Below, piece by piece: positions 26,425 to 35,254 of a stretch of 64,000 nucleotides of DNA (positions within the stretch are counted from its first letter, which is position 1; each line of letters opens with the position of its first letter). The position numbers and the translations under genes were made by a program. Origin of the DNA: Bryum argenteum (taxonomy: Eukaryota; Streptophyta; Bryopsida; Bryales; Bryaceae); NCBI GenBank assembly GCA_037043015.1, contig CM073326.1, positions 16,872,345-16,936,344 on the forward strand, read 5' to 3'. Under the pieces are notes generated by a model, which had not been told where the DNA came from, searched no databases, and was given only the letters and a program-made list of their open reading frames with translations.

Positions 26425-26660
26425 GAGTGCCTAAGATAAAAGTTGGCCGGTTGATTTTGAGAGTTTTTAAAAGAAATAGAAAATGTTTGAAAAAAAAGTG
26501 ATACAAATTACAAGAAATTTTCTATTCACATCATAATATGAAGCAATTGCCAAAACAATTTCTTGAAAAACCATGTGGACATGGGAACTCAAGGATATTA
26601 GCTTGTAAGGCGGAAATTACTTTCCAAATTGTGACCTTGACATATTATGAATGAAAATTA

Positions 26661-27024
26661 GGCACCGCATGCCTTGGCTTGGTGATTTGGGCCCATGGCC
26701 AACATTAAGGAGGTTGTGGGTTCTAATCCCTATGTTGGCGTGGTGCTCACCACCATAGTCCACCCAACTATAGTGGGGTTCTTGGACCTTATTGTATGGG
26801 TACTTGAAAGCCCTTTGGGGGGATACTATGTCAAGTATCGTCAAGGCACTAGTAACTAACTAAAAACTAGTGTAGCTATAGTGTCCACCCTCGAAACAAG
26901 CTTAACTACAGTATTGCCTCAATTTCCCCTTGTTTACTGGGCATTGGGTTATTAGCATTACGAACAAACACTTCATGCACGCCCTCCTGCCCCTTAGAAA
27001 GGGACCGGAGTTTCTATCTATCTG
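26661..27024 (+). mobile_element. tRNA-derived SINE, full-length copy
   Basis: The head resembles a tRNA gene. An A-box-like TGGCTTGGTG near 26675 is followed by a good B box, GGTTCTAATCC, near 26710. A non-tRNA body with GGACCTTATTGTATGGGTAC follows. The end is GGACCGGAGTTTCTATCTATC. Total about 365 bp. Copies at 28088 and 56540 share head and body. Confidence 0.85.
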
Positions 27025-27391
27025 AATGAAAATGACTTTGAATACAGAACATTGATTCTATTTTAGCTACTGTATTGTACTGTAGTCAGTCATCAGTACA
27101 GTTGTATGAGTTCCGGATTGAAGGAGAATATTCTTGACCTTGTAAAAGGAAGGCTGCCCAAACTTGGTGGGTACCAAATTGAGGTATCTTGGCAAAGAAT
27201 AGGAAGGTTTCTGGATTTCAGGTGGACCTTTACAGAGGGAATCCACCCTCATTGGGACCATCCCAAACTTGGAGGTGAATTTTAGATTATCATGCGGTAC
27301 TTAAAAGATTACTCTTTAATTTACTTTTATTTTTTATTTTATTTTTTAACAAATATGATTAGAAAAGCTCATGGCAAGGGATTTTGTATTC
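27025..27391. other. gene-free stretch
   Basis: AT-rich, no recognised feature. Confidence 0.4.
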
Positions 27392-27833
27392 AGGGGTGCT
27401 TTACATGATTGGGGAGTCAAGACCAACAAATTTTCAAGCCAATTCACTCACATTTTGAGTTAATGGACTGCTTGGAGAATACAATAAACAAATAATATGG
27501 TGGGGGTTGATTCCCTCATGTGTAAAGCCCTTGGGGCTAATTTATAGGAGGGAGAACAAGGCCACGGGGTCGATTTATAGGTGGGAGAACAAGGCCACGG
27601 GGCCAATTCGTATTATTGACTACATTTCATGCTTTTGATTTGTTCCTAATAATATATATTGGTGAGATAATATACTGTAATAGAATCACACAACGGCCTC
27701 TAGGTTATGAAGTGGCCTTCCATTCTTGTATTTCTCAACTTTTGGAGCAAAGGTTGTGTCATGACTTGTCCCCCACCCATTATAATATAATTTCAGAAAA
27801 ATTGGCCTTGACTCCCCATGTAAAGCCCGTCTT
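27392..27833. mobile_element. TIR element, about 440 bp
   Basis: The left end reads GCTTTACATGATTGGGGAGT and the right end, reversed, reads GCTTTACATGGGGAGTCAAG. This gives an imperfect terminal inverted repeat of about 28 bp. A 35-bp unit (GGGAGAACAAGGCCACGGGG) is duplicated at 27547-27605. A reverse-orientation relative lies at 57079-57272. No coding capacity. Confidence 0.6.
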
Positions 27834-28087
27834 GTGTAAAATCTTGTGTTGTACCACTCAATCTTACAAATTTGGCACATCAAAAATAAGAAAAACCCAT
27901 TTGCTGGTTTTCGTGTAAACATAGGATGGATTTTGTGATCTCTTTGCACGCCCTTCACTTTACATCATTTGAAGTGCCCAAATACCATGACATGAGTCTG
28001 TCACTCCCCCTTCTATTACTCAGTCATGCCCCCATACTAACAATTGGTTGTTTTCTTTTGTCCAGTTTCAATGAAGTACCCAACCTG

Positions 28088-28440
28088 TAAGGCACCACAA
28101 GCCTTGGCTTGGTGGTTAAGGCTCATTGCTCCAATGAGGAGGTCGTGGGTTCTATTCCCTATGCCTGCATGGTGCTCATCACTATAATCCACTCAACTAT
28201 GGTTGGGGGTTCTTGGACCTCGTTGTAGGGTACCTCAAAGTCCTTTGGGGGGATACCATGTTAGGCATCTCTAAGGCACTAGTGGCTAGGTAGGAACTAG
28301 CATAGTGTTCACCCCAAGAGGGGTTAGTAGTCACGCCATTGGTGTGATGACCTTCGGGCACACATCCAATGATAAGTTGAACAAACACTCTATTCACGCC
28401 AGCCAACAAATATGTTGGAGTTTCTCTTCTTCTTACCCAA
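28088..28440 (+). mobile_element. tRNA-derived SINE, variant with (CTT)n tail
   Basis: The head (GGCACCACAAGCCTTGGCTT, B box GGTTCTATTCC) and body match the other copies. The 3' part differs and ends GGAGTTTCTCTTCTTCTT. The last 37-41 bp are then duplicated in tandem (28427-28500). A second 3' end of this type is at 28735-28860. Confidence 0.8.
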
Positions 28441-28734
28441 CGTGTGGGTACATTATAGGAGTTTCTCTTCTTCTTACCCAACGTGTGGGTACATTATAGC
28501 TCGACTAAAGCTAACATTATCTTCCCAAAATCATGCAATTTTCCCATTATAATGAATGTGGTGTTCATGCTCCATGTAGGTTTGGATTAGACTGCAAATG
28601 ATGCTGAATACTTGGCACCACATTCTTTGGTTGGCTTCACTAGAGTCTAGTAGTTTGGCACTTTGAATGGAAGAAAGAACAAGGGTGAGCAAAATTAGTT
28701 TTCATCATGAAGTCTTTTGTAATGAATGTCCTAG

Positions 28735-28860
28735 TCAGAGAGTCCTATACCACTGTTGGTATGTCTTGTGGGTATATCACCAAGGGTAGGTTGAACGGAC
28801 ATTATATTCACGCCAACCCATAGGGTTTGGTGTTTTTCTTCTTCTTCCTCTTCTTCCTCC
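28735..28860 (+). mobile_element. SINE 3' fragment of the (CTT)n subfamily
   Basis: Shares AAGGGTAGGTTGAACGGACA, TATATTCACGCC and a TTCTTCTTCTTCCTC tail with the 28088 copy. 5'-truncated. Confidence 0.6.
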
Positions 28861-29199
28861 TAGCTAGAGTTCTAGTGAGCTATTCGCTACACATACAGGC
28901 TTTCTTTGCACCTACTTTGTTTTGGATATCATTCAAAGTATTATTCATAGTATCATTACCATCAAGAGTTGTTGTTCTCTATTTTAGATTCACCTGATTT
29001 CGCTTGCACTAGTCTTCTACTTACTTTCCAAATGCACAAAAAATAGTCACGCCGTGGATTCCACGGCAGATTTGTCAAACTAACTAAAATTCATGCCATT
29101 GTTGAGCAGCCCACCTTACACAAAGTTTTCAAGAGGCAACAATGAAATTCACCACTATTGGAAGCATGGACACCATCGCCCACTTGTACAGTACAACTA
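28861..29199. other. gene-free stretch
   Basis: No recognised feature. Confidence 0.4.
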
Positions 29200-29416
29200 C
29201 ACTAAATAGGTAGATTAGTGTTAGATTTTTATAAGATTTGAAAATGATGTAAGTATTTACTATTAATTAAAAACAAATACCAAGAGTATCGATATCAATA
29301 TTGTGGAAGGATCCCCATCTTGACGGATGTAGAGAGTAAAAATATTGACCAACAGTAAAAACTTATAACATGTCTATATAAATTAGTGTATTTAACACTA
29401 ATCTACCTATTTAGTG
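29200..29416. mobile_element. 217-bp MITE with TA target duplication
   Basis: A perfect inverted repeat of 24 bp starts CACTAAATAGGTAGATTA at both ends. TA flanks each side (29198-29199 and 29417-29418). TA duplication points to a Tc1/mariner (Stowaway-like) origin, although a 3-bp ACT flank can also be read. No open frame inside. Confidence 0.8.
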
Positions 29417-29418
29417 TA

Positions 29419-31597
29419 CTAAAAAAGAAATAGTTTTTCTTCCGTATACAATGAACGTAATTCTTTTTAGATTTGAGTTTGGCAATTGGGGCGTTCATGG
29501 TGTAGAAGCCCATGCATGCAAAGGACTTATTCATGCCTGCCAAAACATTCTCTAACATTCAACCACTTTTTCTTACTTTTGATTTGATATGTTGTATGAA
29601 TTCCCGTCGTTTCTGAAGCCTATTTTACATTCTTGCTTTGTAAATTACATATTTACGCACATTGATTCATTACAATTTGCTCGAAATGATTTGTGGCTTA
29701 GTTGAAATGTGTGATGAAAGCCATCCATGTGGGCATGATTGAAACTCAAAGTTGGACATGAATACGTCCACTTGGTGAGCTTCATGTAGGACTTGTTGCA
29801 GCTAAGTAGGATGTGCGTACTATCATCATAATTTAATGCAAAAATTCAACATTGGTACAGGGATACCATGTTACCAACATGTGTAAGAAGCAAATGGGAA
29901 TTTATTGTCAGCCCATAGGACCCATCATGTCAGTTGTTGGCAGCGCTGTTCCAAAGTCAGCTTCAAAAATGTAGGGTCTTACTTCATGTAAGCTAGGATG
30001 TTTCTATACCACCGGTAGGAGTTTACTAGACATTGATTTTCTAGAGTGAAGCTACGTCTTTGTATATTTAATGGAAACATTTGACATCAAATCTATACAT
30101 GTAATGTTGTTTATCAATACGGTAACATTGCTTCTTTTTTAGAGAATGTAACGATAGCAAGTAATAAGACGTTGCTTTGTGTGGGCAACATTTAGTAAAA
30201 AAGCATGTGATTTCTTTAGTGGATTTGTGTTAATTATGAGGTTAAGTTGGCCCATTTGTCGCCTTGTTGAGAATTGCAATGAAAAGAACGCTCTTCATTC
30301 GGCTTGTGCCCTCATTACTGTGTTGGTTTTTACCGCAGTACTTTATGCAAAAAACATAAAAGACCAACAATTACACACTAGGGACATTCTACTGAACTAA
30401 CTCATGAAAGATGAAATGTTTGATAACCACGCAATTTTTATCAATACAAAGCTAATTGTGGAGTGACAGGAAGATCATAATTGAAAAATGAACTAAGTTA
30501 GGAGGAGACTAGATTATTTGGAATCATGTTAACTGTACTTATCTTAATTTAGTTAGAAGGCAATATCGTAAGTGCACCTCAAACCACACAACCTGAAGTA
30601 TACCCAAAATCCAACTCCTAGGTACATTAGAATCTAAAAATGAAAGCAAAAATCTTCGTATTCGTGAACTACACAAATAGTACAGGTTTTGGTCCTCTAC
30701 ACTTCTGAGCACTTTGACGTAATTCTGGACCCCTACAGTCAAAATTGATTACAATGTGGTTGATTTGTTTAAAAAAGATATGTTGTTTTTGCAAAAACTG
30801 CAACTTTGATTGACTGTAACTCAACGTCCGTGCGGTCAAATTCAATAAAAACTGGGAGACAGACTAATTGGACAGTCTTAAACAAAATCCTATGGTTGGG
30901 TTTCTCAAAATCAAATTTGAAAAAACTTCGTGAAGGTCAACTTGTAGGGCTTCTCCGGCCGTCTGGAGGTCACTTGTAGGGCTTCTCCGTTGGGGGTTAT
31001 CTTGGTTGTTGTACCGTAACACCATAGTTGGTTCGTTCTCTGCTGAACGAATAATTATTTTTTTTGAAAAAATAAGGTTCGTTTCTCGCAAATCGAATTT
31101 TTAAAAATTCGTCTCTATATTTTTAGAGAAAAAAAAAATCGGGGCAGAGAAGGGGGTTTATTTGTGAATGGAGCTTCATAATGACAAGACTAAGCAAGAC
31201 TTAAAATCAGTAGATTTGGCAGCTACATCAGTGGGGCCAACGCATAGTTTCGTCATTTAACCATTTTTGAAGGGCGGCAAATTAAGTCCACAATTCCTCC
31301 AGAATCATTATACTCTATTTTCTCAATTTTCGGTTTATATTGAGATTATTTTCCCTGAAATTCACTCTTGAAGGCATGGAATTTCCGTTTTTTTTCGTTT
31401 GTTATTTTTGGAATTATTTAAGAACGAACCAGCTATGGTGTTACGGTATACGGCAATGATGTCAAAAGAAAATTTGCTGCCCTCCAGATTATGGAGCTTT
31501 TTACGAGAAGGGTGTGGATTCTATGGCATACGATACAAAAAGGTGGATTTTGTGTATAAACACAGGATTCGTGTACACAGGATCAATGAAAAAGTAT
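29419..31597. other. gene-free stretch with a dispersed inverted repeat
   Basis: No gene is recognised. Arms at 31012-31038 (CCGTAACACCATAGTTGGTT) and 31422-31448 are inverted copies with one or two mismatches, and may mark the ends of a small element. A-rich and T-rich runs are frequent at 31050-31150. Confidence 0.5.
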
Positions 31598-31869
31598 ATC
31601 AGGGTCGACTGTCTTGAAAACAGAGTCCGAGAAACAAACAAAGACATAGCAACGTACTTGAAAGATCTAAACTGAGCAAATCACAAAATCCGATATCTGC
31701 ATCTCGCACAACCCAAGCACGCGCTTGACTTACAAATCGCACGCCTTCAGATTTCATAGATTCGGCCTGCACTGCCAGATCTCCTCCATGCCACTTGCCT
31801 AGCTCAACAACCTCACTCTCATCTCCCAAACAGCCCACGATCGCCCCATATCAAGCCGAATCCTCTCAA

Positions 31870-32440
31870 AGGTACAACCAGCATCGATCATCAGTAAAGT
31901 ACAGCAACAAATGTGAACCTTTCACTGCCCATAGAATGATTCCTCCCGCAATAGGGATCTGAAAACAGCCGAACGAAGACTTGATCACGAACGAGTTTGT
32001 CTCTTGTGATGCTCTTATTATGTTCTATGTGCTAAGTCAATCACTAAAAGCAACAAGACCAACTGAACTTTCACAGCAAATGCGATACGATAGCTTCTCA
32101 GCTTTCAGTGCACATGTGATGATTTCTTATGCATAAGGAATTCGAGAAAAGTGATGATCGCGAACGAGTTCTGTCTCCTGTGATCACTCGCTTATAATGC
32201 TGAAGCATGCCAAGCTGATGCATCAATACCACCATGGGATCATCTCGAAGGTACAAGTGAACTTTCACTGCATTTGCATAAAGATAGCTTCACAGCTTTC
32301 AATGCACATGCGATGATTCCTTGCGCATTGGGAACAGTGATGATCACGAACGAGTTTTGTCTCCTGTGATCACATGCCTACGATGCTGAAGCGTGCCAAG
32401 CATCAATACCCACCTTGGAAAAGGTAAAGAAGTTAATGAC
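31870..32440. repeat. three imperfect ~190-bp tandem units behind ATG16
   Basis: Each unit carries GAACTTTCAC near its start and GATCACGAACGAGTTTTGTC near its end. The shared sequence falls at about 31980, 32155 and 32342. The last unit finishes about 60 bp from the ATG16 stop codon, so the array probably overlaps the ATG16 3' UTR. Confidence 0.75.
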
Positions 32441-32497
32441 CAGCATTGAATTGTATTACCATATGTACACACACGGGACAAGGGAGGAGAATTCGCC

Positions 32498-34024
32498 CTA
32501 CTCCCACACGATGACGCTCCCGCTCTTGTCTGCAGTGACGAGAGGTCTACCTTGATCACTCCAAGTACAAGCTAAGACAGCACTCGTATGGCCCTTGAGA
32601 GTGACAGTGCTATCTTTCGCATACCGATTCCAAACAACCACGGATCCATCCGTTCCACCCGCGGCAACGTACTTCTCATCGGGGCTAAGGCAGGAACGAG
32701 TCCAGTTCGTGGCGACCTGGACGCCAGGCGCTCGAAATGAGGCTTGCACTTCCAGCGTGCGGACATCGATCAAGTTGTGCACATTGTCACGACCACTAGT
32801 GAGCATGGTGTGACCATTTTTGGAGACGGAGACTGAGGTGATGCCGTGATTGTGAGCCACCACTTCACTCGACTGCTTCCCCGTGCGAATGTCCCATAAC
32901 CGCAAATTCCCATCCATGTGACCCGAGCACAAGACCTCGCCGTTCATCGTGAGCGCCACTGCATTGCAATTCGAGTAGCAGATCAACGTGTTGGTGACAT
33001 ACCCCGTTTGCATGTCCCAGGTCTTCATGGACCTGTCGTAGGCTCCACTTACAGCGCGCCGGTTGCTCGTCTTGCTCACATCCACTGAGACTACTTTCTC
33101 GGTATGACCAGTTAGGGTATGTCTCATTCGGCCTGTTTGAGTCTCCCAGAGATGGAGCTTGTGGTCACTGCAAGCAGCGATGACGAGATTGGAGTCGAGG
33201 GAAAGCGAGAGGTCTAAGATTGAGCCGAGACTACCTCGGAGTGTGGAGAGGGATCCCCCGCTCGTGACATTCCAGCTCTTGACGAGCCGGTCGTGGCCTC
33301 CACTGAAGACGGATTTGCCAGTGTGCTCGAATTGGACGGCAGAGCATGTGACATCATGTGCACGAATCATGTGCTTCACTGTTGATGGTAAGCCGGATTC
33401 AACGTAATCCTCCGCACCAGCTTCACTATGGCGAACGATGCCATCCACTTGCGCACGAGCAAGCTCCTGCAACTGTCCAGCTTTCACTTTCTCCATCATA
33501 TCCTCGTACATCGCATTCGCTTCATTCAGGCGCTCCGCGTCTTGCATCTTCTGCTTCATCCATCGCTCAATCAGCATGTCGTTCTCCTTCTTCAAGTCTT
33601 TAATCTGGGCCTCCAGCTCGGTGACGTGACTCCGAAGCTCGCTAACCTCGGATAACGTTGTTTCGAGCGTGTTTTTCGTCTCCCTCGCCTCTGTTTCGAG
33701 TTTCGAGAGTGCGGTTCTCTCGGATGCCAGAAGCTCCTGGAGTTCGCTGATGGTGGTTTCTTTCTCAGTGAGTTGCGTTCGTAAGGATTGGCTCTCTGTA
33801 AGCTCGGAGACTAGCTTCTCGCTGACTTGGGAGTGTTTCTGGTAGCTTTGGTTTAACTCTAACTGTAAAGATTTCACTTTGTCTTCTAGTTCTAGAGCTG
33901 CTTGCGAGTTTACTACCTGGGAGATCACCGCGATCGCTGGCGCGTACGCTCCCTCCTCTTGCCTGTGCCGTCGCTTCAGTGCCCGACATGCCTCCACTAT
34001 CGCATACCCCATTCGATCCTCCAT
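32498..34024 (-). CDS. ATG16: ATG16, WD40 autophagy protein (intronless)
   Basis: ATG16 binds ATG5-ATG12 and directs ATG8 lipidation to the phagophore membrane. The single open frame encodes 508 aa, close to Arabidopsis ATG16 (about 510 aa). The N-terminal ATG5-binding helix reads ALKRRHRQEEGAYAPAI. A coiled coil covers about residues 45-175 (leucine/glutamate heptads) and ends ERWMKQKMQDAERLNEAN. Seven WD40 blades follow (about 220-508), with blade ends such as DRLVKSWNV, HKLHLWE, RSMKTWDM, GNLRLWDI, GSVVVWN and GSVIVWE. There is no intron, whereas the other large genes in the window have many and seed-plant ATG16 is, from memory, multi-exon. It is therefore probably a retrogene. No stop or frameshift is present, so it looks functional. 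Its upstream region is a copy of the SRA1 promoter and leader. Confidence 0.95.
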   Translation of the reverse strand: MEDRMGYAIVEACRALKRRHRQEEGAYAPAIAVISQVVNSQAALELEDKVKSLQLELNQSYQKHSQVSEKLVSELTESQSLRTQLTEKETTISELQELLASERTALSKLETEARETKNTLETTLSEVSELRSHVTELEAQIKDLKKENDMLIERWMKQKMQDAERLNEANAMYEDMMEKVKAGQLQELARAQVDGIVRHSEAGAEDYVESGLPSTVKHMIRAHDVTCSAVQFEHTGKSVFSGGHDRLVKSWNVTSGGSLSTLRGSLGSILDLSLSLDSNLVIAACSDHKLHLWETQTGRMRHTLTGHTEKVVSVDVSKTSNRRAVSGAYDRSMKTWDMQTGYVTNTLICYSNCNAVALTMNGEVLCSGHMDGNLRLWDIRTGKQSSEVVAHNHGITSVSVSKNGHTMLTSGRDNVHNLIDVRTLEVQASFRAPGVQVATNWTRSCLSPDEKYVAAGGTDGSVVVWNRYAKDSTVTLKGHTSAVLACTWSDQGRPLVTADKSGSVIVWE

Positions 34025-34082
34025 TGCTACCCTCCGCCAAACCCTAAATCCTTAATCCTTCTAGAATAAACTTACTTCATCG
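34025..34082 (-). promoter_or_regulatory. ATG16 leader with inherited splice acceptor
   Basis: The intron-1 acceptor copied from SRA1 (TGTGGCAG) ends at 34088. Downstream sequence begins GATGTGCGATGAAG and then diverges from SRA1 exon 2. A predicted spliced mRNA would join the copied exon 1 to this leader. The copied SRA1 start codon would then give a 25-codon uORF ending at TGA before the ATG16 start. Confidence 0.5.
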
Positions 34083-34885
34083 CACATCCTGCCACACAAG
34101 TTCAAACATGAGCCCGAAACCCTAACCTCACTTTCCATCACTTTGAGCTCTTGATCGTAGTGTTTGTACTGATCACACACAAAAAAGCAGCAAAGATTTT
34201 TTTTGAGTGAAGCGAACCCAGTAGCTGTTTTGAGAGAGGCAAATAGAACTACGTTACTCAATATCGTATGCTTTTAGCTTCATAGTGCGATTTCAAAGTT
34301 GACCTCTGCCACAACATTCTGCGGATAGTAACAAACCTCCAGCGAGAAGGTGGACAGAGCTGCCACAGCCTCATCGACAGGAATGGCGGGTATGGACGCC
34401 ATAGGTCCTTCTAAGCCCTTCTTCGTCGATTCACTTCTTCCAATACTATTGATCGCTATCAAGCTTCTCCTCCGCCATACTCATTTGCAAAAATCAATTC
34501 CGCAACAACGTAACAACGGAAACAAACCCGCCTACCTCAAAAACAGGGGATGATGATCAATCGAAAATCGTAGGAGGAGCCCTAACTGGGTTGTCTCCTA
34601 CATTGATGACGAGTGTCCTGGATGTCCAATTACCCAGAAAACGGAATAATTGAATACTCTCTCACAGGGCTATGTTACCTGCCTAACTCTGTTTCTCTCT
34701 CTTACTGGAACGGGAAGGACAGTCTGCAAAGGAAAGAAGTGCGCAGCAGCAGAGCTTGCTTGAATGGGTCAAGGCGGCACGGAAGACAGCTGTGTGTGAG
34801 CTTCCTTTCCGTTTCCTCATAAAAAGATTAGCACATCTATGACTACTACTGCAATAGACTCTTTTTCTTAGTATTCAATGCACTC
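34083..34885 (-). pseudogene. duplicated SRA1 promoter, exon 1 and intron 1
   Basis: Colinear with 22932-23745, about 95% identical by eye. Differences include a roughly 10-bp deletion near 34585 and scattered substitutions. Exon 1 (34402-34337) still encodes MASIPAIPVDEAVAALSTFS, and the donor and acceptor are intact. It is truncated as an SRA1 gene, because homology stops about four bases into exon 2. Given its place directly before ATG16 on the same strand, it may serve as promoter and leader for ATG16. Confidence 0.85.
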
Positions 34886-35250
34886 TACTTCTTTTTTCTC
34901 CGCCGAACCCTAATTCAGGAGCTGGATGCTGCAAAACCTCAAATTCATCCCTTCAAGTGCCCAATTCAGCTACTGCTCCTTCGACCAGTCAACCATCGAC
35001 CCAGTCACGAAAAGTAGAAAAATTGCTGGAAGATCGTTTATATTGCTTCGGGATTTCTTTTAAAAAATGCGAAACGAGATGAAATTCTGCATGTAAATAA
35101 TCTACAGCACGAGAAGCCGAAGGTTGTTGCGATTGCGAGGTCAAGGGGGAGCGATTGAATGCATCGATCGAAAGCTTCAAGTGCAGGACGAGGAAACTCT
35201 TGCGTGAACTAAGGTTTACTTCGACTCCGGAGAAAACTTCAACGAAGAGT
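34886..35250. other. spacer between ATG16 upstream region and piggyBac relic
   Basis: No gene recognised. TTAA at 35251-35254 is the left target-site duplication of the adjacent element. Confidence 0.5.
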
Positions 35251-35254
35251 TTAA

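Noticed and set aside
33358-33655. Plus-strand frames within ATG16
   Set aside because: Antisense to the well-supported ATG16 coding sequence; no homology.
34280-34462. A second functional SRA1 gene
   Set aside because: Only exon 1 is present; homology ends just inside exon 2 and no later exons follow.
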